From contig WOYJ01000130.1 in NCBI GenBank assembly GCA_011620845.1, positions 1-5,189 of the forward strand: DNA of 5,189 bases, read 5' to 3'. The stretch's first letter is position 1. Every line of letters starts with the position of its first letter. Source of the DNA: Methanobacteriaceae archaeon. Its GTDB lineage: Archaea > Methanobacteriota > Methanobacteria > Methanobacteriales > Methanobacteriaceae. A model generated the notes under the pieces. The model ran no database searches, was not told where the DNA came from, and worked only from the letters and a program-made list of their open reading frames with translations. Positions 1 to 5,189 of the stretch are shown here, piece after piece. A program made the position numbers and the translations under genes.

Positions 1-37
1 TAGTTATAGTATCTACATTTAATTTATTATCATTATT

Positions 38-46
38 AGGGGGGGA
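38..46 (+). promoter_or_regulatory. Probable ribosome binding site with a seven-G run
   Basis: An uninterrupted run of seven G (39-45) preceded by A lies in very AT-rich sequence. It ends 10 bases before the TTG start codon at 56. It can pair partly with the pyrimidine-rich 3' end of archaeal 16S rRNA (Shine-Dalgarno AGGAGGTGA type), although the canonical sequence is not there. Its position supports the TTG start of the following gene. No confident TATA box is visible in the 37 bases before it. Confidence 0.55.
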
Positions 47-55
47 ATATTATAT

Positions 56-946
56 TTGTCATCGATTACAGCGATTGTGCCAGCTTACAATGAAGAATTA
101 TCCATAGGCAGTGTAATTCTCAGTACCAGTAAATTTGCAGATCATATAATCGTTATAGATGATGGTAGCAGAGATCGAACCGCAGAAATCGCAGCTAAGG
201 CTGGAGCTGAAGTTATAATACATCCAGAAAATATTGGCAAAGGTGCTGCTTTAAAAAGTGGTTTTGATGTAGTTAAAAATGCAGATATCATCGTGACCAT
301 CGACAGTGACGGTCAGCATAATCCAGAGGAAATCCCCAAACTCACCAGACCCATAGAAAAGGGTGAAGCAGACATAGTTAACGGCAGCCGCTACCTGGAA
401 AAAAATCATAATGGCACCCCTGCTTATAGAAGGTTAGGTCAGACAGTACTGGATACTGCCACCAATATGAACAGCGAACTTAAACTGACTGATAGCCAAA
501 GCGGATTCAGGGCTTTCGCAGCTTACACCCTTCCCGCGTTCAGATTTACCAAGACTGGTTTTTCCATAGAAAGTGAAATGTTGATGGACGCCGCAAACCA
601 GGGTTTTAAGATCATGGAAGTGCAGGTGGGAGTAAACTACAAAAAAAGCAAAATGGCAATCCATACCAAAAACGCGATGACCCACGGACTTGGTGTGTTG
701 GTAAAGCTTCTGCAGGATATGGAGTTTAAGAGGCCTTTATATTACTTTACCATCCCTGGACTGGTGCTAATTGCAATAGGGTTAACCCTGGGATTGATCT
801 TCTTTGGCAGATACCTGGATCGCCAGATGACCACCCTGATGCCCACCATAATAGCTTGTATGATTGGATTAGGTGGTATATTTGTTACTTTTACTGGAAT
901 AATCCTACACTCAGTAGCACGTATGATACAGAGTATGGGTAAATAA
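56..946 (+). CDS. Family 2 glycosyltransferase, dolichyl-phosphate mannose synthase-like, with two C-terminal membrane helices
   Basis: A complete 296-residue protein. Residues 1-220 form a GT-A fold GT2 domain: VPAYNEE (8-14) at the first beta strand, VIDDGSRDRT (33-42) for nucleotide binding, the metal-binding DSDGQH (83-88), GSRY (110-113) and TDSQSGFRAF (145-154). Two hydrophobic helices follow at about 230-250 and 262-288, so the protein is a membrane-anchored enzyme with its active site on the cytoplasmic side. Relatives transfer a sugar from a nucleotide donor to polyprenyl (dolichyl) phosphate, or start or extend lipid-linked glycans; the exact sugar cannot be read from sequence. The start is TTG. 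It is chosen because the first conserved motif begins at residue 8, a G-rich ribosome binding site sits 10 bases upstream, no ATG or GTG lies between it and the in-frame stop at 20-22, and the next internal Met (residue 138) would destroy the fold. It lies in the same orientation as the glycosyltransferase and export permease downstream. Confidence 0.93.
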   Translation: MSSITAIVPAYNEELSIGSVILSTSKFADHIIVIDDGSRDRTAEIAAKAGAEVIIHPENIGKGAALKSGFDVVKNADIIVTIDSDGQHNPEEIPKLTRPIEKGEADIVNGSRYLEKNHNGTPAYRRLGQTVLDTATNMNSELKLTDSQSGFRAFAAYTLPAFRFTKTGFSIESEMLMDAANQGFKIMEVQVGVNYKKSKMAIHTKNAMTHGLGVLVKLLQDMEFKRPLYYFTIPGLVLIAIGLTLGLIFFGRYLDRQMTTLMPTIIACMIGLGGIFVTFTGIILHSVARMIQSMGK

Positions 947-967
947 AACCTGTTAGGGTTACTTTTT
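947..967 (+). terminator. Possible transcription terminator after the GT2 gene
   Basis: Immediately after the TAA stop, AACC (947-950) can pair with GGTT (957-960) around a short loop, and a run of five T follows at 963-967. Archaeal RNA polymerase terminates mainly at oligo-T runs in the non-template strand, and several more T-runs follow in the next 140 bases. The stem is only four or five pairs, so the T-runs may matter more than the hairpin. Confidence 0.4.
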
Positions 968-1107
968 ATAGAATTTGGTGGTTACTTTTATAGAATGATA
1001 ACCGATTCCTTTTTGTAGAGGAAACTTTTATAGAATGATAACCGATTCCTTTTTGTAGAGGAAAATACAACTCTTTTTGTGGAATCTACCAATGAATTTT
1101 TATGGAA
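962..1107 (+). repeat. Seven-copy array of a T-rich 12-base motif (YTTTTTRTRGAR)
   Basis: Seven related words are visible: CTTTTTATAGAA (962-973), CTTTTATAGAA (985-995), CTTTTTGTAGAG (1009-1020), CTTTTATAGAA (1025-1035), CTTTTTGTAGAG (1049-1060), CTTTTTGTGGAA (1073-1084) and ATTTTTATGGAA (1096-1107). Start-to-start spacings are 23, 24, 16, 24, 24 and 23 bases. Sequences between the cores vary, apart from the 40-base duplication inside the array. The array ends within the 3' edge of a decayed dehydrogenase fragment. A short inverted pair, GTTACTT (958-964) and AAGTAAC (1106-1112), brackets it. Its function is unknown; serial oligo-T terminators, a clustered protein-binding site or a small mobile-element relic are all possible. 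Confidence 0.75.
984..1063 (+). repeat. Perfect 40-base tandem duplication
   Basis: Bases 984-1023 are repeated exactly at 1024-1063. Each unit starts ACTTTTATAGAATGATAACC and contains two copies of the T-rich motif 24 bases apart. The copies are identical while the flanking motif copies have diverged, which points to a recent duplication within an older array. A 40-base unit is not a multiple of three, so the duplication would break any reading frame; it is non-coding. Confidence 0.95.
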
Positions 1108-1108
1108 G

Positions 1109-1317
1109 TAACACAATGAAAATATTCATCGTATCCTCCGTTAAATAAGGCAAGAGAATAGTTAACAATCTGGCAGCTAAACTATCATCATAGATCGTAG
1201 GGGTCCATGAAGTTGTACACCGATGTTCCCTCCGCCAGAAATTCTGGGGTTGCTCGCCACGTCAAACTCGATATCCGTCGATGCTTTTACCATCTCCCCT
1301 TATCTTGAGGTGGATGT
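1109..1317 (-). pseudogene. Decayed fragment of a UDP-glucose/GDP-mannose dehydrogenase family gene
   Basis: Translating the minus strand gives pieces of one conserved protein in successive frames. Upstream is a weak STSR-stop-GEMV (1288-1314), resembling the family's STVPVGT segment. Next is VKASTDIEFDVASN (1249-1290). Then, after one extra base in the run of four C (GGGG at 1246-1249 on the + strand), comes PEFLAEGTSVYNFMDPY (1197-1247). A further frameshift with a short deletion leads to DDSLAARLLTILLPYL (1142-1189), and a weak TMNIFIVL (1109-1132) may match the next strand. FDVASNPEFLxEG followed by a DFMxPDR-like stretch is a signature of NAD-dependent UDP-sugar 6-dehydrogenases (UDP-glucose, UDP-ManNAc or GDP-mannose), which oxidise nucleotide sugars to uronic acids. 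Only roughly 70 codons of a protein normally above 400 residues survive, with stops and frameshifts, so it cannot make the enzyme. Its orientation is opposite to that of all intact genes here. The exact substrate type cannot be told. Confidence 0.8.
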
Positions 1318-1467
1318 TTACCGGGTTACTTAAACCTGAGTTTTAAATAAACCCAAATTTTAAGCCCGAAAGCTCTTTTTTTTATAAAAATTTTATCTTA
1401 ATACTTTTAGATGTGTATAAAAATTATAGAAGTTTAGAATCATTTAAAAACTGAATCGAAGTAATCA
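1318..1467. other. AT-rich non-coding spacer with an eight-T tract
   Basis: No coding sequence is visible here. GGGTT (1323-1327) could pair with AACCC (1350-1354), enclosing a smaller AAAC/GTTT hairpin (1332-1335 with 1340-1343). A run of eight T at 1376-1383 lies farther downstream and would be a plausible oligo-T terminator for any transcript that reads through the motif array. Two TATA-like words (TTTATAAAAA at 1381-1390 and GTATAAAAA near 1415-1423) may be alternative promoters for the large downstream gene, but they are farther from its start than the element at 1468. Confidence 0.4.
1433..1443 (+). promoter_or_regulatory. Candidate upstream element TTTAGAATCAT
   Basis: This 11-base word lies 24 bases before the TATA-like box of the three-module glycosyltransferase gene. 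The same word recurs twice, at 4564-4574 and 4579-4589, inside the tandem repeat before the permease gene. Presence upstream of two co-oriented genes of the same locus suggests a shared regulator site, but no protein is known to bind it, and AT-rich spacers raise the chance of coincidence. Confidence 0.3.
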
Positions 1468-1474
1468 TATATAA
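1468..1474 (+). promoter_or_regulatory. TATA box candidate for the three-module glycosyltransferase gene
   Basis: TATATAA matches the archaeal TATA consensus. Archaeal transcription usually starts about 25-27 bases downstream of the box centre, which would be near 1497 and give a leader of roughly 35 bases before the ATG at 1534. Only a weak ribosome-binding match (GGGAT, 1520-1524) lies in that leader. No convincing purine-rich BRE precedes the box. Confidence 0.45.
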
Positions 1475-1533
1475 GTTCAGAAATTAAATGTGTTAAAAGT
1501 AGAAAGTGTTGATTAGACTGGGATAAGAGTACC

Positions 1534-4461
1534 ATGAAGGATTTGAAGTTCATCATCAGGGATAGGTTAAGATCCAACAAACATCTAAGGAATTTAAGGA
1601 ATAGTTACAAGGATTACAGGATTTTAACCAGATATAAAATCAACAGATGGAGAAACAGAGATCAAAACCGGAAGGTGGAAGAACCGGTGATCGAACTCAG
1701 CGAAGAAGAGGTAGAGGAAAGATACCAGTCTATTTTAAACAAAAACCGGACACTCATAAACTTAAAAGAATTCAAATCTGATGCTCCCCTGGTTTCTATT
1801 ATAATCCTGAACAGGAATGGATTATCCCACCTGGAAAAGCTGTTTCGAAATTTCCAGGAAAATATAGAGTACCCTAACTATGAAATCATCGTGGTGGACA
1901 ACGCATCCACCGATGACTCAGTTAACTTCCTGAAACAACTCCCCCACCCAGTGAAGGTTATCCAGAACACCAAAAACAGATCTTTTTCAGAGGCAAACAA
2001 CCAGGCAGCTGGAATATCTAAGGGTGAATTTGTACTGCTTTTAAATAACGACGTAGAACCCACTTATGGCTGGCTTAACCAGATGATGCAGGCAGCCCTT
2101 AAAAGCGGTGATATAGGTGCGGTGGGTGCCAAACTAATTTATCCCTACCAGGAAGGGCACCCTCATTCCTTTAAAATTCAACACACAGGAATAGCCTTCA
2201 GGGAAGAAGATGGCTTCATCAAACCTTACAACCTGGGTGAAGGCCGGGAACCCTTCGAGATAGACGATAGCAGGAACCCCTTCGGTCCGGATGAGAGCGG
2301 TGAGCAGGTCAGGGCTGGGGTAACCGCCGCCGCCATGCTGGTGCGTAAAGAGGTGTACTGGGAAGCAGGTGGACTGGATGAAGGATACAATTTCGGCTAT
2401 GAAGATGTGGATTTCTGTTTGAAGCTCTACAGAAAGGGTTATAAATGTATTTACTGTCCAGAGGCCCTGCTGTTCCACCATGAATTCGGTACACAGAAAT
2501 ATGATGAAAACCATGAAATAAAAAAACGACGAACTAAAAACCGGGAACTACTCCGCCAGAATTGGGGTAAATGGCTGCGTAAGCAGTTCCTCTATGATAA
2601 ACTGAACAGCCAAAGGGTGTTCTCAGAACATCCCCTTAAGGTGGCCATGGCGGTAACGGAAGCAGGAGAGGATGCCTCTGCTGGTGATTACTTCACCGCC
2701 TCAGAGCTGGCTGAATGTTTAAAGGACTTCGGCTGGGAGGTTACCTTCCAAATTAGGAGGGGACCAGGAAACTGGTACCAGGTGGAAGATGATGTTGATG
2801 TGTTAATCTCATTTTTAGAGGCATATGACCCGGGTAAAATAATGTGTGGTAATGGATCATTGATTAAAGTTGCCTGGGCCCGGAACTGGTTTGAAAGATG
2901 GGTTAACAACCCCTCCATAAAAAAATATGACCTGATCTTCGCCTCCAGTTTAACCGCCGGTAACTACATAAGGGAGAAGACAGGGATGGAAACATTCCTT
3001 TTACCCATCGCCACCAACCCCTATAGATTCAACGACTCTGTAAAGCCACGTGAAGAATTTCAAAGTGACTACACTTTCACTGGCAGCTACTGGGACGACC
3101 CCCGGGATATAATAGATATGTTAGACCCGGATAGTATGCCTTACTCCTTTAAATTATATGGGAAGAACTGGGAAGCATTTGACAAATTTAAAAACTATTA
3201 CCAGGGATTCCTGAATTATTCTAAATTACCAGAGGTATACGCTTCCACGAAGATCGTCATCGACGATGTCAACCGAGGCGCTAAGAATTTTGGAGCGGTT
3301 AACAGCAGAGTTTACGATGCCCTGGCCAGCGGGGCGCTGGTGATAACCAACGGTGCCGTCGGTGCAGAAGAAACCTTCAATGGCCAACTGCCGGTTTGGA
3401 GATCCAAAGAGGAGTTAAACAGTTTATTAGAATTCTATTTAAACCATGAGGATGCAAGAAAAGAGAAAGTTAAGCAATTACAGGATTTCATCCTTAAAAA
3501 TCATGTCTATGAAAATCGAGCTCGAACCTTTAAAGAAATTTTAGAACAGGAATATGTTTTTAAAACCAAAATCGCCATTAAAATTCCCGCACCTAAATGG
3601 AAAAATGTCCAGGAATGGGGTGATTACCATCTGGCCCTGGGATTAAAGAAGGAGCTTGAAAAGAACAACTGTGAGGTTCTACTGCAGATATTGCCGGAGT
3701 GGAATAAAGGTGACGGTGAATGCGATGCTGTTATAGTATTAAGAGGGCTCAGCCGTTACCAGCCCAAAAAGGAGCACTTTAACATAATGTGGAACATCTC
3801 ACACCCAGATACGGTGAAAATCGATGAGTACAACCAGTACGATCATGTTTTTATCGCATCTGAGTACTGGTCTGGGAAAATTAGAAAGGAAGCAGATATA
3901 CCAGTGGACACTCTCTTACAATGCACCGATCCAGAGTTGTTCTACCCAGATCCAGACAGTGACTACCAGAATGAATTGTTGTTTGTGGGTAATTCAAGGA
4001 AGGTGTTTAGGAAGATAGTGAAGGATCTGTTACCCACAGATCATGACCTTGCTGTGTACGGGAAAAACTGGAGAAGATTCATACGGTGGAGGTACATCAA
4101 AGGGAAACACATACCCTACGGCGAACTTAGAAAGGCTTACTCCTCCTGTAAGATACTTTTAAATGATCACTGGGACGATATGAGGGAGCAGGGGTTCATC
4201 TCCAACCGTTTATTTGACGGGTACGCTGCAGGGGCGTTTATTATTTCAGACGAGGTCCAGGGTGGTCAGGATATCTTTGAAGATGCCCTGGTCACCTACA
4301 ACACCCCTGAGGAACTCCACGACTTAATCGACTATTACCTGGAAAATGATGTTGATCGAGCTTTGAAGGTAGAGGAAGGGAGGAGTATCGTGTTGAAGTA
4401 TCACACCTTCAAAAAGAGGGTGGAATGTATTCTGGAGGTCATACCAATTGTAGAGGAGTGA
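1534..4461 (+). CDS. Three-module glycosyltransferase: GT2 domain plus two tandem CgeB-like GT-B domains
   Basis: A 975-residue cytoplasmic protein without membrane helices. Residues 1-65 are strongly basic and probably helical, which may aid membrane docking. Residues 85-330 form a GT2 domain of the WbbL/rhamnosyltransferase type: PLVSIII (85-91), VVDNAS (120-125), the DXD-like LNNDVEP (170-176), and GYEDVDFC (288-295) with the probable catalytic base. Residues 370-668 and 679-970 are two GT-B modules resembling the CgeB/'glycosyl transferases group 1' C-terminal family. They share YGKNW (542 and 842), an (N/S)xR followed two residues later by D (R592/D595 and R892/D895), and AxGA (598-601 and 898-901). 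These anchors lie exactly 300 residues apart, pointing to internal duplication. The protein probably adds two or three sugars to a growing lipid-linked glycan; donors and linkages are unknown. ATG is the only plausible start, because an in-frame TGA lies at 1510-1512 with no start codon between. The gene stands alone, with its own promoter region, between a GT2 gene and an export permease gene. Confidence 0.92.
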   Translation: MKDLKFIIRDRLRSNKHLRNLRNSYKDYRILTRYKINRWRNRDQNRKVEEPVIELSEEEVEERYQSILNKNRTLINLKEFKSDAPLVSIIILNRNGLSHLEKLFRNFQENIEYPNYEIIVVDNASTDDSVNFLKQLPHPVKVIQNTKNRSFSEANNQAAGISKGEFVLLLNNDVEPTYGWLNQMMQAALKSGDIGAVGAKLIYPYQEGHPHSFKIQHTGIAFREEDGFIKPYNLGEGREPFEIDDSRNPFGPDESGEQVRAGVTAAAMLVRKEVYWEAGGLDEGYNFGYEDVDFCLKLYRKGYKCIYCPEALLFHHEFGTQKYDENHEIKKRRTKNRELLRQNWGKWLRKQFLYDKLNSQRVFSEHPLKVAMAVTEAGEDASAGDYFTASELAECLKDFGWEVTFQIRRGPGNWYQVEDDVDVLISFLEAYDPGKIMCGNGSLIKVAWARNWFERWVNNPSIKKYDLIFASSLTAGNYIREKTGMETFLLPIATNPYRFNDSVKPREEFQSDYTFTGSYWDDPRDIIDMLDPDSMPYSFKLYGKNWEAFDKFKNYYQGFLNYSKLPEVYASTKIVIDDVNRGAKNFGAVNSRVYDALASGALVITNGAVGAEETFNGQLPVWRSKEELNSLLEFYLNHEDARKEKVKQLQDFILKNHVYENRARTFKEILEQEYVFKTKIAIKIPAPKWKNVQEWGDYHLALGLKKELEKNNCEVLLQILPEWNKGDGECDAVIVLRGLSRYQPKKEHFNIMWNISHPDTVKIDEYNQYDHVFIASEYWSGKIRKEADIPVDTLLQCTDPELFYPDPDSDYQNELLFVGNSRKVFRKIVKDLLPTDHDLAVYGKNWRRFIRWRYIKGKHIPYGELRKAYSSCKILLNDHWDDMREQGFISNRLFDGYAAGAFIISDEVQGGQDIFEDALVTYNTPEELHDLIDYYLENDVDRALKVEEGRSIVLKYHTFKKRVECILEVIPIVEE

Positions 4462-4560
4462 TCTTTAGCCCTAAATGTAAATTCTGGAAAAAATTTCGTC
4501 CACAATGAATTAATATAAAACCGGAGATAATTAGGATTAGAACAAACCTTTATTAGATAC

Positions 4561-4590
4561 AATTTTAGAATCATAAATTTTAGAATCATA
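4561..4590 (+). repeat. Perfect 15-base tandem repeat before the permease gene
   Basis: AATTTTAGAATCATA occurs at 4561-4575 and again at 4576-4590 without mismatch. Each copy contains TTTAGAATCAT, also present upstream of the three-module glycosyltransferase gene at 1433-1443, and resembles the array word TTTTATAGAATGATAA at 986-1001. The repeat ends at the candidate TATA element of the permease gene, a position typical of archaeal activator or repressor sites. Confidence 0.85.
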
Positions 4591-4597
4591 TTATATC
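4590..4597 (+). promoter_or_regulatory. TATA-like element for the permease gene, possibly giving a leaderless mRNA
   Basis: ATTATATC is centred about 26 bases before the ATG at 4620, the usual distance from an archaeal TATA box to the transcription start. No Shine-Dalgarno sequence is visible between 4598 and 4619, so the mRNA may begin at or next to the start codon. An alternative is TAATATAAAA (4511-4520), which would give a leader of roughly 75 bases. The rest of the 158-base spacer (4462-4560) shows no gene and no clear terminator. Confidence 0.35.
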
Positions 4598-4619
4598 AAA
4601 AATAACGATACTGATACAC

Positions 4620-5189
4620 ATGGAAGTACGAAACATCTTTAGACACCGGTTTTTTAAAAACTTCTTTAAATACCGGTACCTGCTGCTCGAACTCGTGAAG
4701 AGGGATATAAAAATAAAGTACAGGAGATCTGTACTAGGAATATTCTGGAGTTTTTTAGAGCCTTTGCTATTCATGATCGTTTTAACCATCATATTTTCGA
4801 CCTTTTTTAGACATAATATCGCCAATTATCCCGTGTATCTATTGACCGGGCGTTTGGTATTTGAATTCTATTCACAGGCAACAAGTGGAGCCCTTAGATC
4901 CATCAAAAACAATGCAAACACCATAAAGAAGTTATATGTACCCAAATACATATTCCCAGTTTCACTTACACTATCTGCCATGGTAACTTTCCTGCTTTCA
5001 CTGATCGTACTGTTACTGGTTATGTTAGCTACCGGAGCCCATTTTACCCTGTATATATTGCTCTTTTTCGTGCCAGCTGTGCTGCTCTTAATATTCAACG
5101 TGGGAATTGGACTTATCGTGGGCACCATCAACGTGTTCTTCCGGGACATAGAACACTTATACGGGGTTTTCCTCACCATGGTAATGTAT
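4620..5189 (+). CDS. ABC-2 type polysaccharide export permease, TagG/RfbA/Wzm family (3' end outside the window)
   Basis: The first 190 residues run open to the window edge; relatives have about 260-270, so roughly 70-80 residues are missing. The protein is the membrane subunit of an ABC transporter that exports lipid-linked surface polysaccharide or teichoic-acid-like chains across the cytoplasmic membrane. Family hallmarks are a basic amphipathic N-terminus; the LVKRDIKIKYRRSVLG block (25-40) before FWSFLEPLL (42-50); a first membrane helix at about 44-63; LLTGRLVFEFYSQATSG (74-90); NNANTIKKLYVPK (97-109), the cytoplasmic stretch that contacts the ATPase; helices at about 112-138 and 142-170; and VFFRDIEHLYG (172-182). 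ATG is chosen because the in-frame stretch back to the TAG at 4581-4583 has no ATG, GTG or TTG. No ribosome binding site is visible. The cognate ATPase (Wzt/TagH type) would be expected directly downstream. Family assignment is firm; the exported glycan is inferred from the neighbouring glycosyltransferases. Confidence 0.93.
   Translation, partial: MEVRNIFRHRFFKNFFKYRYLLLELVKRDIKIKYRRSVLGIFWSFLEPLLFMIVLTIIFSTFFRHNIANYPVYLLTGRLVFEFYSQATSGALRSIKNNANTIKKLYVPKYIFPVSLTLSAMVTFLLSLIVLLLVMLATGAHFTLYILLFFVPAVLLLIFNVGIGLIVGTINVFFRDIEHLYGVFLTMVMY

Noticed and set aside
434..685. Minus-strand 83-codon open frame
   Set aside because: It is antisense to the conserved TDSQSGFRAF region of the GT2 gene, with no motif or ribosome binding site of its own.
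984..1063. CRISPR array
   Set aside because: The two 40-base copies are directly abutting with no spacer between them, and the smaller motifs have degenerate cores with partly repeated intervals.
1116..1148. A + strand ATG followed by MKIFIVSSVK, a stop, then GKRIVNNLAAKLSS, resembling the start of a TIR-like nucleotide-binding protein
   Set aside because: It stops after ten codons and nothing beyond the second stop resembles that family. The same bases on the minus strand fit the dehydrogenase relic, which has stronger and longer family motifs.
956..1331. Shared 9-mer GGGTTACTT at 956-964 and 1323-1331 as a possible insertion footprint around the dehydrogenase relic
   Set aside because: The homology does not extend beyond nine bases, no terminal inverted repeat or transposase remnant lies between, and a match of this length is not convincing in AT-rich sequence.
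2134..2514. Minus-strand 126-codon open frame, with smaller ones at 1878-2063, 2309-2494 and 2688-2918
   Set aside because: All are opposite conserved parts of the three-module glycosyltransferase (GT2 domain and start of the first GT-B module) and have no domain of their own.
3824..4018. + strand 64-codon open frame in another frame
   Set aside because: It is nested in the second GT-B module of the large gene and gives an unstructured Ser/Thr-rich translation.
4401..4825. Minus-strand open frames of 62 and 79 codons (4401-4589 and 4586-4825)
   Set aside because: The first overlaps the end of the large glycosyltransferase gene and the AT-rich spacer; the second is opposite the N-terminus of the permease. 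Both are low-complexity translations of AT-rich sequence.
4868..5179. Minus-strand 103-codon open frame
   Set aside because: It lies entirely opposite the permease gene, whose family motifs are clear; its translation shows no recognisable domain and its composition is that of an antisense shadow.

Overview
The window looks like part of a surface-glycan (N-glycan or exported polysaccharide) locus from an archaeon, most likely a methanogen of the Methanobacteriales. This rests on AT-rich spacers with TATA-box-like elements, oligo-T runs where terminators would be expected, heavy use of AGA/AGG and ATA codons, and a dolichyl-phosphate-mannose-synthase-like glycosyltransferase with C-terminal membrane helices. 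No rRNA or other marker gene is present, so the lineage is an inference.

Layout, all intact genes on the + strand: (1) 56-946, a complete family-2 glycosyltransferase with two C-terminal transmembrane helices, starting at TTG. (2) 947-1533, a 587-base spacer. It holds a hairpin followed by a T-run, a seven-copy array of a short T-rich motif at about 24-base pitch that includes a perfect 40-base tandem duplication, a decayed minus-strand fragment of a UDP-sugar dehydrogenase gene, and an AT-rich promoter region. (3) 1534-4461, a 975-residue three-module glycosyltransferase: an N-terminal GT-A (GT2, rhamnosyltransferase-like) domain and two tandem CgeB-like GT-B domains that look like an internal duplication. 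(4) 4462-4619, a spacer with a perfect 15-base tandem repeat next to a TATA-like element. (5) 4620-5189, the first 190 codons of an ABC-2 polysaccharide-export permease (TagG/RfbA/Wzm type), cut by the window end.

Together the genes suggest lipid-linked glycan assembly at the cytoplasmic membrane. One enzyme probably uses or makes a polyprenyl-phosphate sugar, the large multi-domain enzyme probably adds several sugars, and the ABC transporter flips or exports the product. Its ATPase partner would be expected just beyond the window. The dehydrogenase relic implies that this locus or an ancestor once also encoded synthesis of a uronic-acid nucleotide sugar. The least explained parts are the T-rich motif array and the TTTAGAATCAT motif found upstream of both downstream genes.
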